From: Enhygromyxa salina
Lineage (GTDB): Bacteria > Myxococcota_A > Polyangia > Nannocystales > Nannocystaceae
DNA: 64,000 nucleotides
NCBI RefSeq assembly: GCF_000737335.2
Contig: NZ_JMCC02000059.1
Location: 1-64,000 of the forward strand
Direction of reading: 5' to 3'
In this document: positions 52,036-60,538 of the stretch, one piece after another
Position numbering within the stretch: the stretch's first letter is position 1
Layout of the letters: every line of letters begins with the position of its first letter
Program-made: the position numbers and the translations under genes
Notes under the pieces: generated by a model
What the model was told of the DNA's origin: nothing
Databases searched by the model: none
The model's input: only the letters and a program-made list of their open reading frames with translations

Positions 52036-54000
52036 GTGAGCAGCGAAACCCATGAATTCAAGGCTGAGGTAGCCGCCCTCCTCAACCTGGTCACCAACTC
52101 GCTCTATACCAACAGCGAGATCTTCCTCCGCGAGCTGATCTCCAACGCCGCCGACGCCCTCGACAAGGCCCGCTTCCAGGCCCTCGTCGACAGCGCCCTC
52201 GACGGCAAGGAGCTCGAGTCGCAGATCCTGATCACCGTCAACAAGCAGGCCGGGACCCTCACGATCGAGGACACCGGCATCGGCATGACGCGTGACGAGA
52301 CCGCCCAGAACCTCGGCACGATCGCCCACTCCGGCACGCTTCGCTACCTCGAGGAGATGCAGAAGGCCCGGATCGCCGGCGAGACCAGCGGCGCGGCCGA
52401 GCCCAACCTGATCGGCCAGTTCGGCGTCGGGTTCTACAGCGCGTTCATGGTCGCCGACGAGGTCGTCGTCACCACCTTGTCGGGCAAGCCCGGCAGCGAG
52501 GCGATCATCTGGCGCAGCCGCGGTGACGGCAGCTACCAGGTCGAGCCAGGCACCCGCGACCAGCGTGGCACCACGATCGTGCTCACGCTCAAGTCCGAGG
52601 CCAAGGAGTTCTTGGATCGCTGGCGGATCGAGGCCCTGGTCAAGCGCTACAGCAACTACGTCATGCACCCAATCCGCCTGCGGGTGATCGACGAACAGGG
52701 TGAGGACAAGGATCCCGAGCCCCGTCAGATCAACGCCGCCTCGGCGATCTGGGCCCGCAGCTCCAGCGAGCTCGAGGACAGCGACTACACCGAGTTCTAC
52801 AAGCACGTCATGGGCGGGTTCGTGATGCCCGGCGACGAGCCCTTCGCGCGCCTGCACTTCACCGCCGACGCGCCGATCCAGTTTCACGCGCTGCTGTTCG
52901 TGCCCGGCCGGGCCCCTGCAGATCTGTTCCAAGAAGACCGCAAGGCGCTGCAGCTCTACGCCCGGCGCGTGCTGGTGATGGAGAACTGCGACACGCTGCT
53001 GCCCCAGTACCTCCGGTTTGTCCGCGGCGTGGTCGACTCGCAGGATCTGCCGCTCAACGTCTCGCGCGAGATGCTGCAAGAGCACAAGTCGCTGGCCGCG
53101 ATCCGCAGGCAGCTGACCCGCAAGACCCTCAAGCTGCTCGCCGAGCTCGCCGAGGAGGACGCCGCCAAGTACACCAAGATGTGGAACGAGTTCGGCTCCG
53201 TCATCAAGGAGGGCCTGCACACCGACGGGGGCCAGCGCGCCGAGCTGACCGAGCTGCTTCGCTACCGCCACGTCGCCGACACCGACGACGGCTTGATCTC
53301 GCTGAAGGACTACGTCGCGGCGATGGGCGAGGACCAGAAGTACATCTGGTACGTCGCTGGTCCCAACGAGACCGCGCTGCGCAACAGCCCGCACCTCGAG
53401 GCCGTCCGCGCCAAGGGTGAGAACGTGCTGCTGATGAGCGACCCCGTTGACGAGTGGGTGCTGCAGAGCCTCTCGGACTACGAGGGCAAGCCGTTCCGCA
53501 GCGTCACCCAGGGCGAGCTCGACGAGCCCGCCGAGGACGAGGACAGCGACGAGCAAGACGACGACAGCGACAGCGCCGACGACGAGGACAAGGCCAAGGA
53601 CAAGCGCGAGCCCTCCCCGATCGACCCGCTGCTCAACCTCGCCAGGGTCGTCCTTGGTGATCGGGTCCGCGACGTCCGTGCCAGCAAGCGCCTGACCGAG
53701 TCGCCCTCGTGCCTGGTCGACGCCGCGGGCGGGCTCAGCCGCAACATGGAGCGGATCCTCCGCATGGCCCAGCCCGGCACCAAGATGGGCGCCAGCCCGC
53801 GGATCCTCGAGCTCAACCCGGATCACTCCTTCGTCAAGGCTGCCAGCAAGATCAGCGAGACCAACAAGGATGACCCGCGGCTGCCCGAGTGGGTCGAGAT
53901 CCTGCACGACCTCGCGGCCCTGGCCGAGGGCACGGTCCCGGATCCAGCTGGCGCGGCCAAGCGCTTCGTGAAGGTGCTCAACACGCTCGCAGAGTCCTGA
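52036..54000 (+). CDS. htpG: chaperone HtpG (bacterial Hsp90)
   Basis: 654 residues from GTG 52036. The GHKL ATPase N-domain has LRELISNAADALDKAR, EDTGIGMT and GQFGVGFYSAFMVAD. The middle domain has the catalytic arginine region (QEHKSLAAIRRQL, LPLNVSREMLQ). The C-terminal dimerisation domain contains RLTESPSCLVDAAGGLSRNM. Between middle and C-terminal domains (about residues 497-530) is a strongly acidic Asp/Glu/Ser insert followed by Lys/Asp, longer and more charged than in typical HtpG. ATP-dependent folding of client proteins in the cytoplasm. Confidence 0.96.
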   Translation: MSSETHEFKAEVAALLNLVTNSLYTNSEIFLRELISNAADALDKARFQALVDSALDGKELESQILITVNKQAGTLTIEDTGIGMTRDETAQNLGTIAHSGTLRYLEEMQKARIAGETSGAAEPNLIGQFGVGFYSAFMVADEVVVTTLSGKPGSEAIIWRSRGDGSYQVEPGTRDQRGTTIVLTLKSEAKEFLDRWRIEALVKRYSNYVMHPIRLRVIDEQGEDKDPEPRQINAASAIWARSSSELEDSDYTEFYKHVMGGFVMPGDEPFARLHFTADAPIQFHALLFVPGRAPADLFQEDRKALQLYARRVLVMENCDTLLPQYLRFVRGVVDSQDLPLNVSREMLQEHKSLAAIRRQLTRKTLKLLAELAEEDAAKYTKMWNEFGSVIKEGLHTDGGQRAELTELLRYRHVADTDDGLISLKDYVAAMGEDQKYIWYVAGPNETALRNSPHLEAVRAKGENVLLMSDPVDEWVLQSLSDYEGKPFRSVTQGELDEPAEDEDSDEQDDDSDSADDEDKAKDKREPSPIDPLLNLARVVLGDRVRDVRASKRLTESPSCLVDAAGGLSRNMERILRMAQPGTKMGASPRILELNPDHSFVKAASKISETNKDDPRLPEWVEILHDLAALAEGTVPDPAGAAKRFVKVLNTLAES

Positions 54001-54003
54001 GGC

Positions 54004-54050
54004 GACTAAACAGGCTGGGCCCGACTAAACAGGCTGGGCCCGACCAAACA
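54004..54050. repeat. 19-bp tandem repeat after htpG
   Basis: GACTAAACAGGCTGGGCCC occurs twice in tandem (54004-54022 and 54023-54041), followed by a partial third copy (GACCAAACA). It lies directly between the htpG stop and its terminator. Confidence 0.85.
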
Positions 54051-54054
54051 AAAA

Positions 54055-54072
54055 AGCCCCCGCGAGGGGGCT
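54055..54072 (+). terminator. bidirectional-type terminator
   Basis: AGCCCCC/GGGGGCT stem with a 4-nt loop, preceded by a run of A (which gives T on the minus strand). Lies between htpG and the convergent lipoprotein gene. Confidence 0.75.
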
Positions 54073-54097
54073 CTTCACGAGTCCGAAGAAGGCCAGC

Positions 54098-54682
54098 TCA
54101 GCTGGCCTTTTTCACGTACTGCCCCGCGAACTGCCCGAGCCGCTGGCCGCAGGTGTGCAGCCGCTGCTGCGGCGCGGGCGTGAACAGGCTGGCGTCCTCG
54201 GCCGTGTTGACGCTGATCTCGTCGAGGGTCTGCCCGTCGCGGCTGAAGATGATGCGCGCGGTGATCTTCGAGGGCCACGCGATCACGCCTGCGTACAGGC
54301 CCTCTTCCCAGGCGGTGTAGCTCACGGTGATCTGGATCGCGCCAGCTGGGGCCACGCCGGGGACGATCTGCACGTCGCGCAGCTCCTTGGTGAGCCCTTC
54401 GAGGATACCAATGTTGGCGGAGTCCTTGGTCTCCAGGTAGGTGGTGCGGTGCTCGTCTTTCTCGCGCGAGGCCAGCCACTCTTCTTCGCTCAGGCCCTTG
54501 TCGCTGATCCTGATGTTCGAATAGTCGTACTGGATCGACATCGCGGTGACCCCAACCAACGCCGACGGCGGCCCAGAGGCTGTGATGACTGTCCAAGGGA
54601 CGCAGGCCATCGCGCCCATGGCCAAGCCAAGCACGAGCACGAGCGAAGGAACGAGATGACGTAGGCGATCGAGCACAGACAT
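54098..54682 (-). CDS. lipoprotein of unknown function
   Basis: 194 residues. The signal peptide has the core LVPSLVLVLGLAMGA and a lipobox ending at C27 (AMAC). Sequence features: two-strand start (SALVGVTAMSIQYDYSNI), a charged helix (LSEEEWLASREKDEH), then beta-strands (AGAIQITVSYTAWEEGLYAG, SKITARIIFSRDG). The fold is loosely like DUF4410/GNA1162-type lipoproteins. TAGCTT ends 7 nt before ATG 54682. Divergent from the MlaF-like gene. Confidence 0.72.
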   Translation of the reverse strand: MSVLDRLRHLVPSLVLVLGLAMGAMACVPWTVITASGPPSALVGVTAMSIQYDYSNIRISDKGLSEEEWLASREKDEHRTTYLETKDSANIGILEGLTKELRDVQIVPGVAPAGAIQITVSYTAWEEGLYAGVIAWPSKITARIIFSRDGQTLDEISVNTAEDASLFTPAPQQRLHTCGQRLGQFAGQYVKKAS

Positions 54683-54817
54683 GCGAGCCAAGCTATCACG
54701 CCCCGCGCGCCATGGCGGAGGCTGATCTTCGCTCGGACGAGACCTTTTCCCCCACCCTGAAAGTGAGCTTCTCGCGCGGTTGCGGACGCCCGTTTTCAGC
54801 TCTGCTACCGTGGCCGC

Positions 54818-55654
54818 GTGGCCGATGCCGCCGTCCGCAAGCGCGACTCGCAGCCTCGGCTGCCAACCCGGGGAGATGCGATCGACGTCGCAGCCGGCCG
54901 CGAGGTCGTGCTCGAAGCCCGCGACGTCGACATGGCCTTCGGCCCCAAGCAGATCTTCAGCGGCCTCAACCTGAAGGTCTACGAGGGCGAGGTGCTCGTG
55001 ATCATCGGGTTCTCGGGCTCGGGCAAGAGCGTGCTGCTCAAGCTGCTCAGCGGGCTGCTCGAGCCGGTCAGCGGCGAGGTGTTCTACCGCGGTCGAGACC
55101 TCAGCGAGATGGATGACCAGGCGCTCGTCGAGATGCGCAAGTCGATGTCTCACGTGTTCCAGAGCAACGCGCTGTTCGACTCGATCAACGTGCTCGAGAA
55201 CGTTGGCTACGGCCTGCTCGAGCACACCAAGATGACCGACGCCGAGATCCGGGCCCGGGTCACAGAGTGCTTGGCGTGGGTCGGCCTTGGCGAGGAGGTG
55301 CTGATGCGGATGCCCGCCCAGCTGTCGGGCGGCATGCAAAAGCGGGTGGGCTTGGCTCGCGCGGTTGCGACCGTGCCCAACACGATCTTGTACGACGACC
55401 CAACCGGCGGCCTGGATCCGATCAGCGTCACGCGGATCGGCGACATGATCGAGAATTTGCAGTCAGAGCTGCGCCTGACCTCGGTCATGGTCAGCGGCGA
55501 CATGAAGATCGTGTTCCGCGTGGCCGACCGGATCGCCCTGATCCACAGGGGTCACGTCGCGCATCTGGGCACCCCCAACTACTTTCGCGAGTGCGACGCC
55601 CCCGAGGTGATCGAGTTCGTGCGCGACCCCGAGGGCCGCGCGGTCCGCTACTGA
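54818..55654 (+). CDS. MlaF-like ABC transporter ATP-binding protein
   Basis: 278 residues from GTG 54818. Walker A is IGFSGSGKSVLLK, the Q-loop is VFQSNALFDSINV, and the signature is LSGGMQKRVGLARAV. Walker B is ILYDDPTGGLDPIS, where the usual catalytic Glu after the Asp is Asp. The MlaF-type N-terminal FGPKQIFSGL and C-terminal GTPNYFRECDAPEVIEFV match lipid-transport ATPases (Mla family). The permease (MlaE) and MCE-protein (MlaD) genes are not in the window, so the gene is an orphan here. Followed by the Hsp90-like gene 21 bp later on the same strand. Confidence 0.9.
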   Translation: MADAAVRKRDSQPRLPTRGDAIDVAAGREVVLEARDVDMAFGPKQIFSGLNLKVYEGEVLVIIGFSGSGKSVLLKLLSGLLEPVSGEVFYRGRDLSEMDDQALVEMRKSMSHVFQSNALFDSINVLENVGYGLLEHTKMTDAEIRARVTECLAWVGLGEEVLMRMPAQLSGGMQKRVGLARAVATVPNTILYDDPTGGLDPISVTRIGDMIENLQSELRLTSVMVSGDMKIVFRVADRIALIHRGHVAHLGTPNYFRECDAPEVIEFVRDPEGRAVRY

Positions 55655-55675
55655 AGGCCTCGGCCCGAGCTGAAA

Positions 55676-57640
55676 ATGGTTGAGCACTCCACGACCCTGC
55701 ACAAGACCCGCGTCGACCTCGAGGGCCTGATGAAGGTGCTCGGCGATCATCTTTATTCAACGCCAATGGTGGCCGTGCGCGAGCTCGTGCAGAACGCCCA
55801 CGACTCGTGCGAGCGTCGGCGCATCGAGGCCGGCGAGGGGTTTGAGCCCCGCATCAACGTGCTCGCCGATCCCAGCGCACACACGCTGACGATTGAAGAC
55901 ACGGGCGCGGGCTTGACCGACGACGAGATCCGTCGCTACCTCGCCACGGTCGGGGCCGGCTACACGCGAACCCTGCGACAGCGCGAGAGCCTGGCTGCGG
56001 CCCAGGCTGAAGCCCCCGCCAACGACCTGGCCGAAGCCCAGTCCAAGCTCGAGTCCAAGGCCGGGTCCAAGACCGGGTCCGACGGCCTGATCGGCTACTT
56101 CGGGCTGGGCTTTCTGTCGGCGTTCGTGGTCGCCGAGCGGACCGAGGTGTGGACCTGCTCGTACCAGCAGCCCGACCAGGCTTGGCGGTTTGTCTCGCGC
56201 GATGGTCAGACCTACACGCTCGAGGTCGGCGCCGCGCGTCCGGTTGGCACGCGCGTGACCTTGCACCTGCGCGAGGCTCACCACGCCCTGGCCAACCCGC
56301 TCGCAGTCCGCCGGCTGCTGATCCGCTACGCCTGCTTGCTGCGTCACCCGATCTTCTGTCCGCTCGACGCCAGCTGGCCCGCCGAGGGTGACGCCGTCAA
56401 CGCCGATCCGCCGCCGTGGCGCGACGATCGCGAGCTCGCGCCATTGCGTCGGCAGAAGCTCGCGTTGGAATTCGCCGCCCGGTTCGAGTCCGACTTCGAG
56501 CCGCTGTGCACGATCGAGATCGGCGGGGCGGACGGGGCCGCGGACCCGCCGGAGGTCCGCGGGCTGCTGTGGATCCAAGACTCGACCACCTACGGTAGCT
56601 CCGACAACCGCCGGGTCTGGGTGTTTGTGCGCGGCATGATGATCACCGACGACGCCCGCGAGCTGCTGCCGCGCTGGGCCGGGTTCATCGGGGCCGCCGT
56701 CGAGGGCCTGGGCCTGACGCCCACGGCCAGCCGCGAGGATCTGCAGCGCGACAGCGCCTACGACCGCGCGGCCGCCCAGCTGCTCGACGCGCTGGTCCTG
56801 GGGCTTGGCCAGATCGCGCGCGAGCAGCCAGCGACCTGGCGGCGGATCTTGTACCGACACAACGAGGCGCTGCTGGGCGCGGCGATCTGCGACGCGCGGC
56901 TGTTCGCGCTGGTCGCCGAGCAAGCCACGATCCCGACCTCGCAGGGCGACCTCAGCCTGACGCGCGTGCTCGAGCGCTCCCAGGGCAAGATCTACGTGAG
57001 CCAGGCCCAGCGCGGCGGGTTTGAAGAGTTGCTGTTTCGCGCGCTCTCGGTCCCCGTCGTTCAAGCCCGCCGCTATGGCGCGCTCGCGGTCACGCGGCGC
57101 TGGGCCGAGCAGCGCGGCGTGCCGCTGGTCATGCTCGGGACCGAGCGGGGCGAGCAGGCGCTGTTTCGCAAGGTCGAAGACGACGAGCTCGAGCCGGGCG
57201 CGGCCGAGGGCCTGCGACGCGCGTTCGCGGCCGAGCACGACAGCGGCGAGGTCGAGGTCGTGCTGAGTCGGTTCGCGCCCACCCACCTGCCCTTCGTGCT
57301 GGTGCCCGATCGCGAAGTCGAGCTCAAGCAACGGATCGAGGCCGACGACGCGGATCGCCGGATCAGCACCGCGGCGCTTGGCTTGGCCCGGCTGTTCACC
57401 CAGACGATCGAGGCCGGCCCGCCGGTCCGCCTGCACCTGAATTTGGACTGCCAGGTGATCGCCACGCTCGGCCGGCTGCTTGGCACGCAGGGGCCCGCCT
57501 CCGCGGCCGCGCCTGCGCTGGGCCTGCTCCGGCCATTGGTCGCGCTGTTGTCCCAGACCGACGAACAGCAGCGCTACATGAGCAGCGAGGCGGCCCTCAC
57601 CCAGATCTGCGAGCTCGCCGAACGATTGCTGCAAGCGTGA
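55676..57640 (+). CDS. Hsp90-like GHKL ATPase (HtpG paralogue, divergent)
   Basis: 654 residues. The N-terminal ATPase has ELVQNAHDSCERRR (the catalytic Glu/Asn site), EDTGAGLTDDEIRRYL and GYFGLGFLSAFVVAE, with an inserted Ala/Gln/Ser/Lys loop in the ATP lid (about 105-145). The middle domain has RVWVFVRGMMITD and GLTPTASREDLQRDSAYDR, equivalent to the HtpG SREMLQ arginine region. The HtpG C-terminal dimerisation domain is not recognisable. It would bind ATP and remodel clients. It forms a likely operon with the TPR gene 33 bp downstream. Confidence 0.88.
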   Translation: MVEHSTTLHKTRVDLEGLMKVLGDHLYSTPMVAVRELVQNAHDSCERRRIEAGEGFEPRINVLADPSAHTLTIEDTGAGLTDDEIRRYLATVGAGYTRTLRQRESLAAAQAEAPANDLAEAQSKLESKAGSKTGSDGLIGYFGLGFLSAFVVAERTEVWTCSYQQPDQAWRFVSRDGQTYTLEVGAARPVGTRVTLHLREAHHALANPLAVRRLLIRYACLLRHPIFCPLDASWPAEGDAVNADPPPWRDDRELAPLRRQKLALEFAARFESDFEPLCTIEIGGADGAADPPEVRGLLWIQDSTTYGSSDNRRVWVFVRGMMITDDARELLPRWAGFIGAAVEGLGLTPTASREDLQRDSAYDRAAAQLLDALVLGLGQIAREQPATWRRILYRHNEALLGAAICDARLFALVAEQATIPTSQGDLSLTRVLERSQGKIYVSQAQRGGFEELLFRALSVPVVQARRYGALAVTRRWAEQRGVPLVMLGTERGEQALFRKVEDDELEPGAAEGLRRAFAAEHDSGEVEVVLSRFAPTHLPFVLVPDREVELKQRIEADDADRRISTAALGLARLFTQTIEAGPPVRLHLNLDCQVIATLGRLLGTQGPASAAAPALGLLRPLVALLSQTDEQQRYMSSEAALTQICELAERLLQA

Positions 57641-57673
57641 GCCGCCCATGCAAGACTTGGGAGCGAGCGCGTC

Positions 57674-59977
57674 ATGAACATCTGGGCCTGGGTCCGTGAG
57701 ACCAACGCGAGGCTGCGGCGCGGCGAGCCAAACGCCCAGCGCCTCGCGCAGCTGATCGACGAGCTGCCCTCGGCCGCGGTCAACGAGGCCCACGAGCGGG
57801 TCGAGAGCATGGTCCCCGAGGCGCTCGCGCTCGCCCGTGAGCTCGACGAGCCTTGGGTGCAGCTGTTCGTCCGCCACTGGAACCTGCAGAGCCGCGTGCT
57901 GCATCGGCGCCGGGCCGGCGATGAGCTGCGCGAGGCGGTCTCGCTGCTCGACTTCGCCAGCGGCGCCCAGACCCAAGCCTGCCCGCAGAGCGTGTGCGCC
58001 GTGCAAGACCTCGCGGTCTGCTATGCGATCCGCGATGGCCCCGGGTACGTGCCCCAGCGCCTCGCCGTCGCCCAAGAGACCCTCGCCCGCATCGATCCCA
58101 GCTGGGGCTGCTTCGACTGCATCAGCGCCGAGTATGTGTCTGCGCTGCTCGACGACGACAAGCCCGCAGACGCGCTGGCCTTCATCGAGCGCCAAGCCAA
58201 GCTCGCGGCCGAGCACGGGGAGTTGGAGCCTGGCTTCAACAGCCGGCTCAACCGCGCCCGGGCGCTCGCGCTGCTCGACCGCGCCGAGCAGGCGCTCGAG
58301 ATCGTCGATGGCATCCGCGACCCGGCCCACTACGGTCGCAGTCGGCAGATGGCCCACCGACAGTGCCGCGTGGGGATCTTGCTCAGGCTCGAGCGCGTCG
58401 ACGAGGCCCTGGCTCTGCACCCGCCGCTCTCGACGATCATCGACACCGGTGGGCACCTGCGCGACTGGGTCGACAACCTCGCGGCGTTGATCGACCTGGG
58501 CGCGCTGGACAACACGGCGCAGGTCGGCCGCGATCTATTAAAGATCCAGCGCCAATTCTTCGAGAGCAGCGCGTACTGGGACACCGCGCGCACGGCCTTG
58601 ATCGGCGCGCGCCTGGCCGCGGCCCGTGGCGCGCGCGTGGTCACCCGCTTGCTGCTCGACGACGTCGACGCCGTGATCGGGGAGCTGCGGCGGCCGCAGC
58701 TGTTGGCGAGCAAGCGGGAAGCGGTCGAGGCCAGCCTCGCCGCGCTCGAGCGCACGCCTGTCTCGATCGAACCCAGCCGCGATCCAGAGCGCGAGCTCGA
58801 CCGACTCGCCCACCAAGACCCGGACCTAGGCCAAGACCAAGACCCACAACAAGACCAAGTCGATCGCTTGCTCGAGCGCGCCGCTGCGCTGCGCGAGGTC
58901 GGTCGCGCGGACATGGCCCGGACCCTGCTCGAGGCCAGCAGCGCCGCGCACGAGGGCGTTCGCTTGGAGCTGGCCCAGACCCTGCTGGCCGCGCACGATC
59001 ACGCGGCGCTCGAGTTGCTGGTCGGCAACGAAGACGCGAGCTCGCTCGCCCTGCGCTGGGTGCTGGGCCAGAGCCTGCGCGAGCGGGGGCTGCTCGAGCG
59101 GGCGATCGCCTTGGATCAGGCCACGCTCGACCGCGCCCCCCAAGCCCACGCGTTCCGGCTGCGACTGGCCGCCGTGGCCCGGGCCCACGCCGACTGGGAG
59201 ACCGCCCTCGACGCGCTCGAGCTCGCCGCCGCCTCGGTCCCACCTGGCACCCTCGACTGGGACCGCATCACCGCGGCCACGGTGCTCGGTCGTTGGGCCA
59301 GCGTTCGCGCGGCGGCGGCCCGGCTTGGGCTTGAGCTGCCGGACGGCGAGCTCGACGACCTCGCCAACGAGCGGCCCATGGACGCGCGCCTGGGTGTCAT
59401 TCGCTGTGAGTTCATCGAAGCAAGCGGCGAGCGTCAGCGCTGCTGGGCCCGCCGAACCTCCCCGTGCGGGGCCCAGATCATCGAGATCTCGATGCCCGCG
59501 GACCCCCAGCACTTTCACGACCGCGTCGTGTTCGAGCCGGTCGATCTCGACGCGCACCTGCGCGAGCCGGCGGAGCCGACACGACATCGGCCCTGCTTCG
59601 AGGTCGTGGCGATCACCGAGCCCGGTGCCATGCGGGCGTTCTTGCTCCGGGGTCACGACCCCGGGACAGAGGCGTTCGAGCAGCTCCGCGCGCAGATCCA
59701 TGCCCAGGGCTTTGGCTTCGAGCGCATCACCAACCCCGGCCGAACGGCCGTTGACCCGCGCGTTGAAGCTGACACCCCCGACCCGCCGCAGCTCCCGACC
59801 GTCGGGGTCTTGGTCGCCATCCCCACTGCGGCTGATCCAGCCGCGCTCCGCGACCTCCTACACAGGGCAACGGCCAGCTGGCCGCTGCCGCTGCTGTGTC
59901 CCGCGCTCGATCAGGCCGTGGGCGCCGACGAGGCGTCCGAACAGGCGGTGGCGATGCTAAAGCGATGGCACCCGTGA
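57674..59977 (+). CDS. large TPR protein paired with the Hsp90-like ATPase
   Basis: 767 residues, mostly helical repeats. TPR-type pairs recur: WNLQSRVLHRRRAGDELREA, RLNRARALALLDRAEQALEI, RWVLGQSLRERGLLERAIAL. A Gln/Asp-rich linker (about 375-395, QDPDLGQDQDPQQDQ) separates two halves. The last 180 residues are a different, mixed alpha/beta domain (RRTSPCGAQIIEISMPADP, FEVVAITEPGAMRAFLLRGH). No signal peptide. Position and domain type suggest a co-chaperone or client adaptor of the upstream Hsp90-like protein; no catalytic motif seen. Confidence 0.82.
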   Translation: MNIWAWVRETNARLRRGEPNAQRLAQLIDELPSAAVNEAHERVESMVPEALALARELDEPWVQLFVRHWNLQSRVLHRRRAGDELREAVSLLDFASGAQTQACPQSVCAVQDLAVCYAIRDGPGYVPQRLAVAQETLARIDPSWGCFDCISAEYVSALLDDDKPADALAFIERQAKLAAEHGELEPGFNSRLNRARALALLDRAEQALEIVDGIRDPAHYGRSRQMAHRQCRVGILLRLERVDEALALHPPLSTIIDTGGHLRDWVDNLAALIDLGALDNTAQVGRDLLKIQRQFFESSAYWDTARTALIGARLAAARGARVVTRLLLDDVDAVIGELRRPQLLASKREAVEASLAALERTPVSIEPSRDPERELDRLAHQDPDLGQDQDPQQDQVDRLLERAAALREVGRADMARTLLEASSAAHEGVRLELAQTLLAAHDHAALELLVGNEDASSLALRWVLGQSLRERGLLERAIALDQATLDRAPQAHAFRLRLAAVARAHADWETALDALELAAASVPPGTLDWDRITAATVLGRWASVRAAAARLGLELPDGELDDLANERPMDARLGVIRCEFIEASGERQRCWARRTSPCGAQIIEISMPADPQHFHDRVVFEPVDLDAHLREPAEPTRHRPCFEVVAITEPGAMRAFLLRGHDPGTEAFEQLRAQIHAQGFGFERITNPGRTAVDPRVEADTPDPPQLPTVGVLVAIPTAADPAALRDLLHRATASWPLPLLCPALDQAVGADEASEQAVAMLKRWHP

Positions 59978-60538
59978 AGCTCGGGGCCAAGCCCGCCATG
60001 GGGGTCATTACTAATACTGTGGTCATTTGGCCCCAATGACAGCGAGCATTCAGTGTCGATTTACGTGCCTCGATGGGAGCGCATAGCGCTGACGCCCCAA
60101 ATATGCGCAACCCACGCTATTCCAACCACGTTGGAATCCGGATCCACCATAGCTCGTTATCGCGCCGCGGCAGAGGCAGAGCATTGGGCCTAGCTCGCGC
60201 GTCCACACACCTGGAGAAATCTGCCACTCGGTCCTACAAACTCGACTTTATGGCGATAATGGCCAGCAACAGGCATGCGGGCAAATCGCAGGACTCCACC
60301 GCGCGCCTCGAATGCTCGATTCCGCGCTTCCGTTGGCACTGCATCCAAGGAATTCAGCACAGCTTAAATTTTCTATCATCAGTGTTGAAAAATGCCCCAG
60401 TCCCGTGTAAACATGTAGACGCACAAGCAGTGAGTTGCCCCCCCGGCTCGGCAGATTGATGGCACTCGCATTCATGCGACTCAGACCGGGGCCATCAACA
60501 CATTGTTTGCTGGTGATTGGACATATCGGATCTCCCCC
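59978..60538. other. AT-richer intergenic region
   Basis: 561 bp without a convincing gene, lower in GC than its flanks. It contains a palindrome at 60119-60137 (ATTCCAAC-CAC-GTTGGAAT). A break in composition suggests an insertion or a lost gene. Confidence 0.5.
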
